Source: Clostridiaceae bacterium
GTDB taxonomy: Bacteria; Bacillota; Clostridia; Peptostreptococcales; Tindalliaceae
NCBI GenBank assembly: GCA_011390155.1
Contig: JAABSW010000018.1
Coordinates: 1-51,132, forward strand
Reading direction: 5' to 3'
Length of the DNA stretch: 51,132 nt
Shown piece by piece: positions 25,253 through 36,246 of this stretch. The notes beneath the pieces were generated by a model, which was not told where the DNA came from, searched no databases, and worked only from the letters and a program-made list of their open reading frames with translations. Made by a program: the position numbers and the translations under genes. Numbering within the stretch: the stretch's first letter is position 1; each line of letters begins with the position of its first letter.

Positions 25253-25615
25253 TTACGCCATTCCCTGGACTTCTTTCATCACACGATGCAAGGTTTCTTT
25301 TTGAAAAGGCTTCACAATATAGTTCACGGCACCCTTTTGAATGGCTTCCACCACAATGTTTCGCTGAGCCATTGCACTGCAAATCACAATTTTTATTTCC
25401 GGGTTATGCTTTAGCAGTTTGGGGATAGCTGTTAATCCATCCATGCCAGGCATGGTGATGTCCAAAAAAACCACTTCCGGCATCAGATTCTTGCACTTCA
25501 CCACTGCATCCAGACCATCCACAGCTTCACCAATCACATCATAACCCAGTTCACATAACATGTTCGTCAGCAGCAAACGGGTAATGGCTGCGTCATCAAC
25601 GATTAACACTTTCAA
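25253..25615 (-). CDS. Stand-alone response regulator receiver (CheY-like)
   Basis: 120 residues, a single receiver domain: Asp7/Asp8 (IVDDAAITR), phosphorylation site Asp52 (FLDITMPGMDG), Ser80 (VICSAMA) and Lys102 (IVKPF). There is no output domain, so it acts by protein contact, like CheY or Spo0F. TTG start with AAAGGAGG seven bases upstream. First gene of the two-gene unit with the PAS kinase. Confidence 0.92.
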   Translation of the reverse strand: MKVLIVDDAAITRLLLTNMLCELGYDVIGEAVDGLDAVVKCKNLMPEVVFLDITMPGMDGLTAIPKLLKHNPEIKIVICSAMAQRNIVVEAIQKGAVNYIVKPFQKETLHRVMKEVQGMA

Positions 25616-25821
25616 AGAAAGGCCTCCTTTGGTTCACAGATCTGTTTTTGCGTTCAATATTACCCTTATATTATACCTTATAATTCAATGTTATCCACTG
25701 TTTATAATATGATGTCTTTAATGACGTTTATGCATCTTTATGTTTTGTTAAACCAACTACAAAGTCTCATTCCATCGCTGAAATATGTTATAATAGGCTG
25801 AACATTGAGAGGAGATTAACT

Positions 25822-27066
25822 ATGTACCAACTGCTTACAACCTTTATCACGTTCTTATTCATACCGGTTTTACTGCGGTTTAAAATAAGACTAAGTCACA
25901 CCATCGCCATTACAGCCATCATACTGTCACTGCTCTCGGGCATCGGTGCTAATCGTATTATCACGACTTATGTCGGTGTTTTCCTGAATCCATTGTCCCT
26001 GGACACCATCCTGACAGTGTTTATGGTAAGCCTGGTAGGTGGCACCATGAAACATTATAGGCTCTTGGACCGTGTCGTGGCCGCCATACTCAAATTAATC
26101 CGAAGCCGAAAAACAGTGTTAATGGTGATTCCTTCCCTCATCGGTATGCTCACAATCCCTGGAGGCGCTGTTTTATCTGCCCCCTTTGTGGATGACATCG
26201 GCAAGGATGTTGGTATGATCCCTCCTCAACGGGCTGCTGTCAATTTGATTTTTCGGCATATTTCCATGTTGGTGTTTCCTTTTTCAATGGTGATTCTTTT
26301 TGTCCGGTCTGCCATGCCTGACATCAATATCTATGTTATCATTTTTTACAACCTGGTCTTCATGGTGTTATTACTGAGCTTTGCCTACCTTCGATACCTT
26401 CGAAAGATTGATGAACCGCAGACTGAACCAAACAAAGAAGGAGGTAAGTTCAGCCATTATTTTAAAGAATTACTTATTTACACATCACCCATCTATATAC
26501 CTGTTGTGTTAAACGCAGTACTTGGCATTCCCTTTTCAGCTGCCATGATATTAAGTGTGGTCATGATTTTTTTGCTTTCGGACAGAAAACAGTTTGGATG
26601 GGTGCTTAAAAAATCTGCCGGTTGGGATACGGTGCTGATCATCGTCTCTGTCTTGATCATAAAAGACATTATTTTACAAATGAATGGTATGCTTGAAGTG
26701 TTTGACCTAATTTTCAGCGCAGCAGGCAGTCATCTTTCCCTGATGGGGGTTTTTATTGCCACCTCTTTGTTCTTTGGTTTTATCACAGGCAACATGAACG
26801 CCCCGCTGGCCATCACTTTGCCCATGCTTACACGGCTTAGCAGCAGCAACGGGATGAGCATCAATCAACTGCATGTATTTACCTACTTCCTGATGATCAG
26901 TGCCTTTCTTGGCTATTATTTTTCGCCGTTGCACTTGTGCCAGACTTTTACACTTAAGGTTATGAAGGTTTCCACCGGTGAACTATATAAAACCTATGGA
27001 TCTTATGTATTTGTTGCTTTGGGATTACTTGTGTTCTCCACCATGACGCTGCTGGCTTTTGTTTAA
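25822..27066 (+). CDS. DUF401-family membrane permease-like protein
   Basis: 414 residues, about ten or eleven hydrophobic segments. Signature regions include LVGGTMKHYRLLD, GMLTIPGGAVLSAPF, FRHISMLVFPF and GFITGNMNAPLAITLPML with the Pro/Gly-rich intramembrane loops of ion-transporter-like DUF401 proteins. The transported substrate is unknown. GAGAGGAGATTAACT precedes the ATG. A TATAAT lies at 25789-25794 but the -35 is poor. The PAS-GAF-GGDEF gene follows 106 bases later on the same strand. Confidence 0.85.
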   Translation: MYQLLTTFITFLFIPVLLRFKIRLSHTIAITAIILSLLSGIGANRIITTYVGVFLNPLSLDTILTVFMVSLVGGTMKHYRLLDRVVAAILKLIRSRKTVLMVIPSLIGMLTIPGGAVLSAPFVDDIGKDVGMIPPQRAAVNLIFRHISMLVFPFSMVILFVRSAMPDINIYVIIFYNLVFMVLLLSFAYLRYLRKIDEPQTEPNKEGGKFSHYFKELLIYTSPIYIPVVLNAVLGIPFSAAMILSVVMIFLLSDRKQFGWVLKKSAGWDTVLIIVSVLIIKDIILQMNGMLEVFDLIFSAAGSHLSLMGVFIATSLFFGFITGNMNAPLAITLPMLTRLSSSNGMSINQLHVFTYFLMISAFLGYYFSPLHLCQTFTLKVMKVSTGELYKTYGSYVFVALGLLVFSTMTLLAFV

Positions 27067-27172
27067 ATTGTTCTTAAGGTTAATTTTGGGGTAACATATA
27101 ACTGTATGTTGAAGTTGTCCAACTCCATTGTGATGATTGTCTTCTAAGCATGATAACATCGAGGTGAGAAAT

Positions 27173-28594
27173 ATGGAAAACATAAAAACCATGACCCGGC
27201 ACGAGCTGCACCAAATGGCTGAAACCATCCCTGTTCCCTTTGTTGTCTTAAATAGCACTGGCGTTCTTTTTGCCAATCCTCTTTTCCGGAAACTGACAGG
27301 TTATGATGCCAGCGATCTAAATTGGCCCGACATAACCCATGCCATTCACCCGGACCAGCGAAATGGTTTTTTAACTAATTTGGAAAGGATCCTAAACCTT
27401 CAACCATCATTAAGTGACCGGGAATTACAAATATTGTCCCAGGATGGACGCTTTCTCTGGATTGAATACCAGACATCCCTCGTGGTTATTGACGAAACTA
27501 AATGGGTTTTGGCAACCCTAACAGACATCACAACTAAAAAGTTGAACCAGCAGGCCCTTCGCCGTCTCATTAAGCTGCGAGAATCCATGCTGGAAATTAC
27601 TCAATCCATTATTGGCATTGTACACATGGACCATGTCTATCGTCTGGTGCTTGAAAAAGCCATTGAAGCCATTGAAGCTGCTGAGGTAGGCTCCATACTT
27701 CTGCGGCAGGGTTCTATGATGAAAGTAATCGCTCACCAGGGATTTCATAATGATTCCATCGCAGAATTTCAACTGCCTGTTGAGGAGTTGTTTTTATACA
27801 AGGCCACTCACGGAAAACTAAACAGCATCGCAAAAATCGACGACATTTCAAAGTTGGAAGATGTTTACACCATACCACTGGAGGGCGAACTGGAAAGCAA
27901 TGAATCACATATAATTAATTCTTCCATCTCGGCTCCCATCATGATTAACGGTACTTTTTTTGGAGTGGTGGGAGTGGAGTCCACTCATTTAAATGCTTTT
28001 ACAGATGATGATGTGAAGATTATGCAATTTATCCGCGACAATGTGGAAATTGCCATTTCCAGTTATCTATTACAGGAAGAGAAACATATCCTGTCTCAAT
28101 ACGATTCACTGACCGGACTCTATCACCGGACCTTTTTTGAAGAAATTTTCGAACAAATACTGGAAAAATCTAAACGTTACAGCGAATCTTTCCAACTGGT
28201 ATTGTTCGATCTGAATGATTTAAAAACCGTTAATGACACACTGGGTCATGTGGCAGGAGATCAAATTATCAAATATTTTTCTGACGGGCTAAAAAAAATC
28301 ACTCGTAAGAGTGATGTGCTGGGGCGCTATGGCGGTGATGAGTTTATTGCTGTTTTTCACTATGCCCAGCCAGAGGAACTGCACAATAAGTTAATTCACT
28401 TGCTTAGTTCATTGGAAAAAGAACCCGTGGACGTGGATGGCACTCCTTGTACCTGTTCTTTCAGCTATGGCATTGCCACCTTTGACAAGGACGGTTTGTC
28501 CCTTAAGGAACTTGTCAAAAAAGCTGATGAACGAATGTATCAGTTTAAGGAGTCTTACAAAGCAAACCATCCCTTCTTTTCCCCTAAACCATAG
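27173..28594 (+). CDS. Diguanylate cyclase with PAS and GAF sensors
   Basis: 473 residues, soluble. PAS domain (about 10-125, VVLNSTGVLFANPLFRKLTG), GAF domain (about 150-295, SISAPIMINGTFFGVVGVES), then GGDEF (about 310-465) with YDSLTGLYHR, FDLNDLKTVNDTLGH, and GRYGGDEF. RKSD five residues before GGDEF is the RxxD inhibitory site, so product inhibition by c-di-GMP is expected. The ATG at 27173 follows GAGGTGAGAAAT; upstream codons in frame have no site. Ends three bases from the convergent DUF445 gene. Confidence 0.9.
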   Translation: MENIKTMTRHELHQMAETIPVPFVVLNSTGVLFANPLFRKLTGYDASDLNWPDITHAIHPDQRNGFLTNLERILNLQPSLSDRELQILSQDGRFLWIEYQTSLVVIDETKWVLATLTDITTKKLNQQALRRLIKLRESMLEITQSIIGIVHMDHVYRLVLEKAIEAIEAAEVGSILLRQGSMMKVIAHQGFHNDSIAEFQLPVEELFLYKATHGKLNSIAKIDDISKLEDVYTIPLEGELESNESHIINSSISAPIMINGTFFGVVGVESTHLNAFTDDDVKIMQFIRDNVEIAISSYLLQEEKHILSQYDSLTGLYHRTFFEEIFEQILEKSKRYSESFQLVLFDLNDLKTVNDTLGHVAGDQIIKYFSDGLKKITRKSDVLGRYGGDEFIAVFHYAQPEELHNKLIHLLSSLEKEPVDVDGTPCTCSFSYGIATFDKDGLSLKELVKKADERMYQFKESYKANHPFFSPKP

Positions 28595-28597
28595 GTT

Positions 28598-29203
28598 TTA
28601 TCCCAACAATATCAGAATGGCGCCCTGAAAAAAGCCGATGATCATGCCCAACAGCCCACCAATCCATTCAATGTGTTTTAACTCACGGTCTGCTACTGTT
28701 AATACCATGTTCTCCAGCCTTTCCATAGGGAAGGCGTTTATTTTTTCCTCCACCATGACTGCCAGTTTTATATTGGCTGAGCCTTCTTCCACCAGATATT
28801 CAAGTATTTCATTAAGCAGTTGGTCACTTTCCCTTTCCATCATATCAGACACAAAATGATTCACAGGTTTTTTCATCACATCTTTCAGGAAAAAAGGAAC
28901 CTTCTCTAAAAGCATTTCGTTAAAATATAGTCGAAGAAACAGTTTCAGTTCCTTTTTTTGTTCTGGACTTCCAAAAGCAAGAAGTATTTCTTCCACCGAC
29001 AACAGCTCCGTTTCAATCTGCACTCCCACACTATGAGCCAGGTCTGCTTTACGCCGGGGAATTAACCCCTGGAGGATGAAACCCAAAAGTGGAATTCGAA
29101 CAGGTTCATAGGGTTTAAAAAGCAAGCGTATGGCCATTCGATTTGTAAACCAACCAATGAGACCTCCCACCAATATCAACAACATCCATTGTAAGATTAT
29201 CAT
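28598..29203 (-). CDS. DUF445-family membrane protein
   Basis: 201 residues with an N-terminal helix (LQWMLLILVGGLIGWFTNRMAIRLLF) and a C-terminal helix (GGLLGMIIGFFQGAILILLG), and a polar helical middle. The GWFTNxxAIxxLFxP signature is that of DUF445. The function is unknown. A ribosome site GAGGTGGACTAA precedes the ATG. Convergent with the GGDEF gene; no terminator between them is seen. Confidence 0.85.
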   Translation of the reverse strand: MIILQWMLLILVGGLIGWFTNRMAIRLLFKPYEPVRIPLLGFILQGLIPRRKADLAHSVGVQIETELLSVEEILLAFGSPEQKKELKLFLRLYFNEMLLEKVPFFLKDVMKKPVNHFVSDMMERESDQLLNEILEYLVEEGSANIKLAVMVEEKINAFPMERLENMVLTVADRELKHIEWIGGLLGMIIGFFQGAILILLG

Positions 29204-29492
29204 TTAGTCCACCTCTTCATCCATTTAAATCAAATTGACTGCTACATTTATCCAATGCACCTGGAGCCTTCTTTTATAAGTCTTTTATATGCAATAGCAA
29301 CAGGTTCTTTATTCTTTTATGATATTCATTGTAGCATAGATCTGGCCCATGTGCGAGCAGCAAGGGATCAGTTGCTGCAAGGCGTCAGATCGTTAGTTGT
29401 TTATCATAGTACGTTTGTTTTTAATACCTGTGGGTATGTTTACAATAGACAGGATTGATCATTGATAAGTCTTTACGTGAGGAGTGAAATAA

Positions 29493-29942
29493 ATGAAGTT
29501 GTTACTTTGTGTGGATGGTTCAAAAGAAAGCGAAAAAGCCCTTGATAAAGCCGTGATGATTGCTTCCGGGTGTAAGGCTGACCAGGTGACTGTGCTACAT
29601 GTTTTTGAAAAGATCACCTCACCCTCCCACGTGGTGAGCACCCACCAGGACGCCCCTGAACACATGGAACTGATCACCCAGGCAAATGATGAACTGCTAA
29701 AAGATCACGAAGAAATCCTTGACAAAGCGATAGCAAAAATAGTGTCACATGGCATTAAAGCAGATAAGATGATGGAGGAAGGACATCCGGCGCAGACCAT
29801 CTCCAGAATTGCTGAAGAGGGTGATTATGACATGGTGATCATAGGCAGTCGGGGTCTCAGTGGTTTGAAGGAAAAATTACTTGGCAGTGTCAGCAATGCT
29901 GTGTTGCAACGTACCCATACCAGTGTGTTGGTTGTTAAATAA
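29493..29942 (+). CDS. Universal stress protein, UspA family (second copy)
   Basis: 149 residues; MKLLLCVDGSKESEKALDKAV at the start and GSRGLSGLKEKLLGSVS near residue 115 give the nucleotide-binding signature. Not closely similar to the copy at 4815. GTGAGGAGTGAAATAA precedes the ATG, and a terminator follows at 29957-30001. Confidence 0.92.
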   Translation: MKLLLCVDGSKESEKALDKAVMIASGCKADQVTVLHVFEKITSPSHVVSTHQDAPEHMELITQANDELLKDHEEILDKAIAKIVSHGIKADKMMEEGHPAQTISRIAEEGDYDMVIIGSRGLSGLKEKLLGSVSNAVLQRTHTSVLVVK

Positions 29943-29956
29943 GGTTATATAAAACT

Positions 29957-30001
29957 AAAACTCTCCCCTTCGCTGTATTCAGCTGACAGGGAGAGTTTTT
30001 T
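29957..30001. terminator. Bidirectional terminator between UspA and ilvB
   Basis: AAAACTCTCCC pairs with GGGAGAGTTTT; a nested GCTG...CAGC helix fills the loop. It also closes the leftward ilv-leu operon. Confidence 0.85.
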
Positions 30002-30038
30002 ATCTTTCTATAAACAGGATTTATTTCATATTCCGTTA

Positions 30039-31721
30039 TTAATTCAACGTTTCTTCCATGATCAAATCTTTGATAAAGGCTCCCGGAGGTACCATGGGGA
30101 ATACTTTATCATCCTTATCTATGGGTACGTGGACCACTACAGGTCCATCCTGCGCCAAAGCTTCCTTTAAAACAGATTCCACATCTTCCACTCTATCCAG
30201 TCGATAACCCTTGGCACCAAAGGCTTCAGCCAATTTCACAAAATCTGTGTTTCGTTCTATGGTGGTGCCTGAAAAACGCTTATCAAAGAAGAGGTCCTGC
30301 CATTGGCGTACCATACCCAAGACGCCGTTGTCTAATATGATGGTGAGCATGGGCAGTTTGTAATAGACCGCGGTTGCCAGTTCGTTGCAGTTCATCAGAA
30401 AACTTCCGTCACCGGCAATGTTGATCGGTTTTTTATCCGGACGTCCCAAGGCAACTCCCATGCAGGCGCCAAAACCAAATCCCATGGTGCCTAATCCACC
30501 TGAAGTAAGGAAAGTACGGGGTTCGCTATGTGTGTAATACTGGGCTGCCCACATTTGGCTCTGCCCAACTTCCGTGGTTATGATGGCTTTTCCGGAGGTG
30601 AGTTCACTGAGTTTACGCAGAATAGTATGAGGTTTTATTTTTCCATTCTGGTTAGTGTCCAGTGGAAATTCTTGTTTCCACGACTGTACCTGGTTGACCC
30701 AGATCTGTCGTTCTGTTTCGTGGACAGGCTGAAGTCCTTCATTGATTTTCTGAAGCGCAACTTTTACATCACCACTTACATGGTGAATGGCCTGCACGTT
30801 TTTGTTCACTTCTGCAGGATCCACATCGATGTGCAAAATTTCAGCATCCGGTGCAAAACCTTTGACATTACTAATGACCCTGTCACTGAACCTGGAACCA
30901 ACAGCCACCAGCAGGTCACACTGGGTAGACGCCATGTTGGAAGTTTTACTGCCATGCATGCCAATCATTCCTGTGAACAATGGATGTCCGGTATTGATGC
31001 CTCCCAGACCCATTAGGGTGGATGAAAAAGGTGAATTCATTTTTTCAACGAATTCCAATACTTCTGCCCCGGCATCTGCACGGATCACGCCGCCACCAGT
31101 GAGCACAAAGGGATTCTTGGATTTTTTTAGTATTTCCATGGCGTTGGCCAGGGATTCTTCAGAAATATTATCATGCTTTTCAATCACACTTGGTTGTTCC
31201 GAGATATATTCTGCCATTGCAACAGATAAATCTTTGGGGATATCAACCAATACAGGACCGGGCCGTCCGTCATTGGCGATATAAAAAGCACGGCGGATGG
31301 TTTCGGCGATTTTATTCACATCTTTGACAATAAAGCTATGCTTGGTAATGGGCATTGTTACCCCGACAATGTCCACTTCCTGAAAACTGTCCTTCCCAAG
31401 GAGGGGAAGGGCCACATTCCCTGTGATCACCACCATGGGAATGGAATCCATGTGTGCTGTGGCAATGCCTGTGACTGTATTGGTGGCACCGGGGCCTGAA
31501 GTGGCGATGACCACACCGGTTTTTCCAGTCGATCGTGCATATCCGTCGGCAGCATGTGTGGCTCCCTGTTCGTGGGAAGTCAGGATATGCCGTAAACGGT
31601 CTCTGTATTCGTATAATGCATCAAATATATTGATCACGGTACCGCCTGGGTAGCCAAATACAGTGTCAACACCCTGTTCCAGCAGGCACTCCATGATAAT
31701 TTGCGATCCATTGAGTTGCAT
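30039..31721 (-). CDS. ilvB: Acetolactate synthase, large (catalytic) subunit
   Basis: 560 residues. ThDP enzyme of branched-chain synthesis: condenses two pyruvates, or pyruvate and 2-oxobutyrate. Seen are SHEQGATHAADGYAR (catalytic Glu), ATSGPGATN, the FAD region, and GDGSFLMNCNEL (Mg-ThDP motif) with the C-terminal FPMVPPGA. I start it at ATG 31721, eight bases after AAAGGAG; the alternative ATG at 31727 overlaps the leuB stop. It is the last gene of the operon, seven genes away from its regulatory subunit. Confidence 0.93.
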   Translation of the reverse strand: MQLNGSQIIMECLLEQGVDTVFGYPGGTVINIFDALYEYRDRLRHILTSHEQGATHAADGYARSTGKTGVVIATSGPGATNTVTGIATAHMDSIPMVVITGNVALPLLGKDSFQEVDIVGVTMPITKHSFIVKDVNKIAETIRRAFYIANDGRPGPVLVDIPKDLSVAMAEYISEQPSVIEKHDNISEESLANAMEILKKSKNPFVLTGGGVIRADAGAEVLEFVEKMNSPFSSTLMGLGGINTGHPLFTGMIGMHGSKTSNMASTQCDLLVAVGSRFSDRVISNVKGFAPDAEILHIDVDPAEVNKNVQAIHHVSGDVKVALQKINEGLQPVHETERQIWVNQVQSWKQEFPLDTNQNGKIKPHTILRKLSELTSGKAIITTEVGQSQMWAAQYYTHSEPRTFLTSGGLGTMGFGFGACMGVALGRPDKKPINIAGDGSFLMNCNELATAVYYKLPMLTIILDNGVLGMVRQWQDLFFDKRFSGTTIERNTDFVKLAEAFGAKGYRLDRVEDVESVLKEALAQDGPVVVHVPIDKDDKVFPMVPPGAFIKDLIMEETLN

Positions 31722-31723
31722 GA

Positions 31724-32821
31724 TCATGCTCCTTTCTTTTCAAGTTCTTTCAATTGACTCACCACAGCCAGACCCATTTCTTTGGTGCTGGTCATTTGTC
31801 CACCAGCAGTAAAAATATCCCCTGTCCTCAGCCCTTTCTCCAATACCTGGTTGACGGCTTTTTCAACCATTGAGGCAGCTTCTTCCATTCCGAAAGAAAT
31901 ACGCAGCATCATAGCAGCCGATAAAATGGTTGCCATGGGATTGGCTTTGTTCTGTCCTGCGATGTCCGGTGCCGATCCATGTACTGGTTCATACATACCC
32001 CCCTTGTCTTCCCGCAGGCTGGCGGAAGGCAACATGCCGATGGATCCTGTTATCATGCCGGCTTCATCAGAAAGAATGTCCCCGAACATGTTCTCTGTCA
32101 GTATCACATCGAAGGTTTGTGGGTGTTTTACCAACTGCATGGAGGCGTTGTCCACATACATGTGATCCAGTGTGATCTCCGGGTATGCTTCTGCTTCTTC
32201 CAGTACTACTTTTCGCCACAGACGTGAGCTTTCCAGTATGTTTGCTTTGTCCACACTGGTCACTTTGCCCTTGCGTCCCTTGGCCAGGTCAAAGGCCACC
32301 CTGGCAATGCGGCGAATCTCGTCTTCATGGTAAAACATGGTATCATAGGCAAATTCTTTGCCTTCCTTGTCTTTCAAACGTTCCTGTTTTCCAAAATACA
32401 CGCCACCGGTTAATTCTCTCACCACCATGATATCAATTCCTTTTTCAGCCGTATCAGGATGGAGTGGACAGGCTTGTTTCAGCGCTGGAAAGAGAAGGGC
32501 TGGCCGCAAGTTAGCAAACAGTCCCAGGCCTTTTCGAAGGCCCAGCAAAGCCCGCTCCGGGCGTAAATCACCTTCAAGGTGATCCCATTTTGGACCGCCC
32601 ACAGCCCCCAGTAAAACTGCATCTGCAGCCATGGCTGTCTGTAGGGTTTCTTCAGGCAGGGGATGGCCTGCCGCATCCAACGCAGCTCCGCCGGCCAGAA
32701 GCATGGAGTAAGAGAAAGTGTGTCCAGTTAAAGTTGCCACAACCTCCAGGACTTTGATGGTTTCATGAACCACTTCCGGTCCGATTCCGTCTCCGGGTAT
32801 GGTCGCTATGTTGTATTTCAT
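31724..32821 (-). CDS. leuB: 3-Isopropylmalate dehydrogenase
   Basis: 365 residues, typical length. [17 protein letters not shown] at the start (nucleotide/Thr-Gly-Asp region), ELTGGVYFG with the substrate motif, and [20 protein letters not shown], the NAD-site signature of the family. Oxidises 3-isopropylmalate in leucine synthesis. Its ATG overlaps the leuD stop (ATGA). Confidence 0.95.
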   Translation of the reverse strand: MKYNIATIPGDGIGPEVVHETIKVLEVVATLTGHTFSYSMLLAGGAALDAAGHPLPEETLQTAMAADAVLLGAVGGPKWDHLEGDLRPERALLGLRKGLGLFANLRPALLFPALKQACPLHPDTAEKGIDIMVVRELTGGVYFGKQERLKDKEGKEFAYDTMFYHEDEIRRIARVAFDLAKGRKGKVTSVDKANILESSRLWRKVVLEEAEAYPEITLDHMYVDNASMQLVKHPQTFDVILTENMFGDILSDEAGMITGSIGMLPSASLREDKGGMYEPVHGSAPDIAGQNKANPMATILSAAMMLRISFGMEEAASMVEKAVNQVLEKGLRTGDIFTAGGQMTSTKEMGLAVVSQLKELEKKGA

Positions 32822-33318
32822 GCTTTCCCCTCCAGTTCCTTTTTCGCCCAGCCCACCAATCCGTCCGCTTCAATAATCGCTTGTATAAAGGTGGGAAACG
32901 GCTGTGTTTCATAGGTTTTGCCTTGTGTCTTATTTGTGATGGTACCTGCTGTAAAATCAACCTCCAGCTGGTCACCCTTTTTGATTTCCCTTGCTGCTTC
33001 CCCACATTCCAGGATGGGCAGCCCAATGTTGATGGCGTTACGGTAAAAGATCCGGGCAAAGGTTTCTGCAATGACACAGGACACACCAGCCACTTTTATG
33101 GCCAATGGCGCATGTTCACGTGATGACCCACACCCAAAGTTCTTTCCTGCCACGATTACATCTCCCTGTGCCACTTCTGTGACAAAAGCAGCGTCAATGT
33201 CTTCCATACAGTGGCTGGCCAATGCGGCTGGGTCGGAGTTATTCAGGTATCTGGCGGGAATAATGACATCAGTATCCACATTGTTTCCATATACAAAGGC
33301 TTTTCCTTGTGCAATCAT
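32818..33318 (-). CDS. leuD: 3-Isopropylmalate dehydratase, small subunit
   Basis: 166 residues, the short LeuD form. [13 protein letters not shown] and [14 protein letters not shown] are the swivel-domain signatures. Works with LeuC. SD GAGAGGAAGTGGATT before ATG. Overlaps leuB by four bases; 30 bases after leuC. Confidence 0.95.
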   Translation of the reverse strand: MIAQGKAFVYGNNVDTDVIIPARYLNNSDPAALASHCMEDIDAAFVTEVAQGDVIVAGKNFGCGSSREHAPLAIKVAGVSCVIAETFARIFYRNAINIGLPILECGEAAREIKKGDQLEVDFTAGTITNKTQGKTYETQPFPTFIQAIIEADGLVGWAKKELEGKA

Positions 33319-33348
33319 AATCCACTTCCTCTCAGAATCAGTTCCAGT

Positions 33349-34608
33349 TTATAGGTGTTCCGGACTGCTTATTTTTCCAGTAATGGCTGAAGCCGCTGCC
33401 ACAGCTGGACTTGCAAGATATACCTCTGATTCCGGATGGCCCATACGGCCTACAAAGTTACGGTTAGTGGTGGACACCGCCCGTTCTCCCTTTGCCAGTA
33501 TGCCCATATGCCCTCCCAGACAAGGACCACAGGTGGGTGTACTGAAAACTGCTCCAGCTTCTACAAAGATTTCTGCCAACCCTTCCCGCACAGCTTCCAG
33601 GTAAATTTTCTGGGTGCCAGGGAAGATGATGCACCGTAAATGTTTTGCCACTTTTTTTCCTTTTAAAACTTTGGCAGTCATACGTAAGTCATCCATGCGT
33701 CCGTTGGTACAGGAACCAATGACAACCTGGTCCACCTTTATATCCCCTACTTCTGACACAGGCCGGGTGTTTTCCGGCAGGTGAGGAAAGGCCACTGTGA
33801 GGGGAATGGTACTTAAATCAATTTCATGTACTTTTTCATAAACAGCGTCTTCATCTGCTTCATACACTTTGTAATTTTTGGTGGAGTGATCCTTCACATA
33901 CGTAAGAGTCTTATCATCCACAGGGAATATCCCATTTTTGGCACCAGCTTCAATGGCCATGTTGGCCATGGTAAACCGGTCATCCATTGTCAGGTTGGCC
34001 ACACCATCTCCGCTGAATTCCATGGATTGATACCTGGCACCATCAACACCAATTTTTCCAATAATATGCAGGATTACGTCTTTTCCCGTGACCCAGGGTT
34101 TCATTTTCCCTGTCAATTTGAATTGCTGGGCTTCCGGTACCTTGAACCAGGTTTTGCCCAAAGCCATGCCCACGGCCATGTCAGTGGAGCCAATGCCCGT
34201 GGAAAAAGCTCCCAGGGCTCCGTAGGTGCAGGTGTGAGAATCAGCTCCGATGATCACATCCCCTGGTACCACCAAGCCTTTTTCCGGCAACAGTGCGTGC
34301 TCTATGCCCATTTCTCCCACTTCAAAATAATTTTCCAGGTCCTGCTCAACGGCAAATTCCCTGATCTGTTTGCAGTGTTCCGCTGAATGAATGTCTTTGT
34401 TGGGTGTGAAATGATCCGGTACAATAACCACCTTTTCTTTGTCAAACACTTCCGTAGCGCCTATGCGCTTAAATTCAGGCAAGGCCACTGGAGTGGTCAC
34501 GTCGTTACCCAACACTAAATCCAGCTGCGCTTCAATTAATTCTCCTGCAGTTACCTGTTCCCGACCGGCGTGATCTGCCAGGATTTTTTGTGTCATCGTC
34601 ATTCCCAT
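33349..34608 (-). CDS. leuC: 3-Isopropylmalate dehydratase, large subunit
   Basis: 419 residues, the short HacA-like form rather than the about 465-residue proteobacterial one. The 4Fe-4S ligands are in SCTNG and CGPCLGG, with [19 protein letters not shown] (third Cys). Isomerises 2- to 3-isopropylmalate; may also serve citramalate in the isoleucine branch. ATG after AGGAGGAATAGTA. Confidence 0.95.
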   Translation of the reverse strand: MGMTMTQKILADHAGREQVTAGELIEAQLDLVLGNDVTTPVALPEFKRIGATEVFDKEKVVIVPDHFTPNKDIHSAEHCKQIREFAVEQDLENYFEVGEMGIEHALLPEKGLVVPGDVIIGADSHTCTYGALGAFSTGIGSTDMAVGMALGKTWFKVPEAQQFKLTGKMKPWVTGKDVILHIIGKIGVDGARYQSMEFSGDGVANLTMDDRFTMANMAIEAGAKNGIFPVDDKTLTYVKDHSTKNYKVYEADEDAVYEKVHEIDLSTIPLTVAFPHLPENTRPVSEVGDIKVDQVVIGSCTNGRMDDLRMTAKVLKGKKVAKHLRCIIFPGTQKIYLEAVREGLAEIFVEAGAVFSTPTCGPCLGGHMGILAKGERAVSTTNRNFVGRMGHPESEVYLASPAVAAASAITGKISSPEHL

Positions 34609-34628
34609 TACTATTCCTCCTGTCCGTG

Positions 34629-36233
34629 CTACATATAGGCACTTGCTTTTTCTTCGATGTTTTTCAACAGCTTGTATTCGATGGAATCAACCAATGCCAG
34701 CCAACTGGCCTGAATGATGTCACTGGAAACGCCCACCGTACTCCACACATAACGTCCGTCACTGGATTCAATCAGTACCCTAACCTTAGAGGCAGTGGCT
34801 GCTCTTGTGTCCAGCACCCGCACTTTGTAGTCGGCCAGGTAGACTTCTTTCAATTCCGGGTAGAAGGTTTCCAGGGCTTTTCGTAAGGCCTTGTCCATGG
34901 CATTGACTGGCCCATTTCCTTCCGCCACCGTGACTTCATCCTTACCATCCACCTGTATCTTCAGAATAGCTGAGGAGGCATGGGTGCCGTCTGGCAGTTG
35001 TTCATCCATAATTTTGTAGTAATCAAGTGAGAAAAATGGTTTGTACTTTCCCAGTGTTTTCCGAATCACCAGCTCAAAACTGCTTTCCGCCCCTTCAAAC
35101 TGGTAGCCCTGGTGTTCCAGTTCCTTCAGTTTGTCGATAATTTGCCTGGTTTCTTCAGAATCTTTCCGAATGGCCGGGTTTACTTTTCGGATCTTTTTTA
35201 GGATAGTGCTTCTGCCCGCCACTTCTGACATGAGAAAACGACGTTTGTTCCCGATTTTCTCTGGATCAACATGTTCAAAAGACATCACATTTTTATGAAC
35301 CCCGTCAATGTGCATACCGCCTTTGTGGGCAAAGGCACTGTTGCCGATAAAGGGCTCCCGCTCGTTTAGGCTAACGTTGGCCACTTCGGCAATGTAACGA
35401 GCGGTGGGTGTTACCTCTTTCAGTTTATCTTCCGGTAAACAGCTCATTTTTTTCTTTAGCTGCAAGTTGCTGATGACAGAGCAAAGGTTCACATTGCCGC
35501 AACGTTCTCCAAACCCGATGTAGGTTCCCTGAACCTGTGTTGCACCTGCTTCAACAGCCATGATGGTATTGGCCACAGCCATACCTCCGTCATTGTGACA
35601 ATGAATGCCAACTTTACCGCCAATCTCCTGTAACACTCTGGCGGTGGCATCGAATATTTCCTGGGGAAAAGCTCCGCCGTTGGTGTCACAAAGCACAATC
35701 CAATCAGCCCCACCGTCTTTGGCCGCCTGTAGCGTCGCCATGGCGTACTCCGGATTGTTTTTATAGCCATCAAAAAAATGTTCTGCGTCGTAGACCACAT
35801 CTTTTTTTAAGGATTTAAAGTAGGTCATGGTATCCCTGATCATATCCAGATTTTCTTCCAGTGTGGTGTTAATAATTTCTGTCACGTGAAAGTCCCAACT
35901 TTTCCCAAATATGGCTATGGCAGGTGTTTCCGCCATCACCAGGTTTTTAATGTTGTCGTCCTCAGATGTCTCAACTCCGGGGCGTCGTGTACTTCCGAAT
36001 GCTGTCAGAACTGAATGTTGAAGTTGCATACCTTTGATGCGCTGAAAAAATTCCAAGTCTTTGGGGTTGGAACCAGGATTTCCCGCTTCAATGTAGGCCA
36101 CACCCAGTTCATCCAATGCCCGGGTTATTTTTAATTTATCATCCACCGAGAAAGAAATGCCCTCTGCCTGGGCCCCATCACGAAGGGTGGAGTCGAAGAT
36201 GGATATGCTGGTGTTTCCCACTGACTTTTTCAT
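34629..36233 (-). CDS. cimA: (R)-Citramalate synthase
   Basis: 534 residues. The HMGL-like core [16 protein letters not shown], the long second domain, and the C-terminal LeuA allosteric domain ([21 protein letters not shown]) are typical of CimA, which joins pyruvate and acetyl-CoA for isoleucine. [12 protein letters not shown] and [13 protein letters not shown] hold the metal and substrate residues. Having cimA beside leuA gives the threonine-independent isoleucine route. ATG follows AAGGAGCGTGAAACA. Confidence 0.94.
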   Translation of the reverse strand: MKKSVGNTSISIFDSTLRDGAQAEGISFSVDDKLKITRALDELGVAYIEAGNPGSNPKDLEFFQRIKGMQLQHSVLTAFGSTRRPGVETSEDDNIKNLVMAETPAIAIFGKSWDFHVTEIINTTLEENLDMIRDTMTYFKSLKKDVVYDAEHFFDGYKNNPEYAMATLQAAKDGGADWIVLCDTNGGAFPQEIFDATARVLQEIGGKVGIHCHNDGGMAVANTIMAVEAGATQVQGTYIGFGERCGNVNLCSVISNLQLKKKMSCLPEDKLKEVTPTARYIAEVANVSLNEREPFIGNSAFAHKGGMHIDGVHKNVMSFEHVDPEKIGNKRRFLMSEVAGRSTILKKIRKVNPAIRKDSEETRQIIDKLKELEHQGYQFEGAESSFELVIRKTLGKYKPFFSLDYYKIMDEQLPDGTHASSAILKIQVDGKDEVTVAEGNGPVNAMDKALRKALETFYPELKEVYLADYKVRVLDTRAATASKVRVLIESSDGRYVWSTVGVSSDIIQASWLALVDSIEYKLLKNIEEKASAYM

Positions 36234-36246
36234 TGTTTCACGCTCC

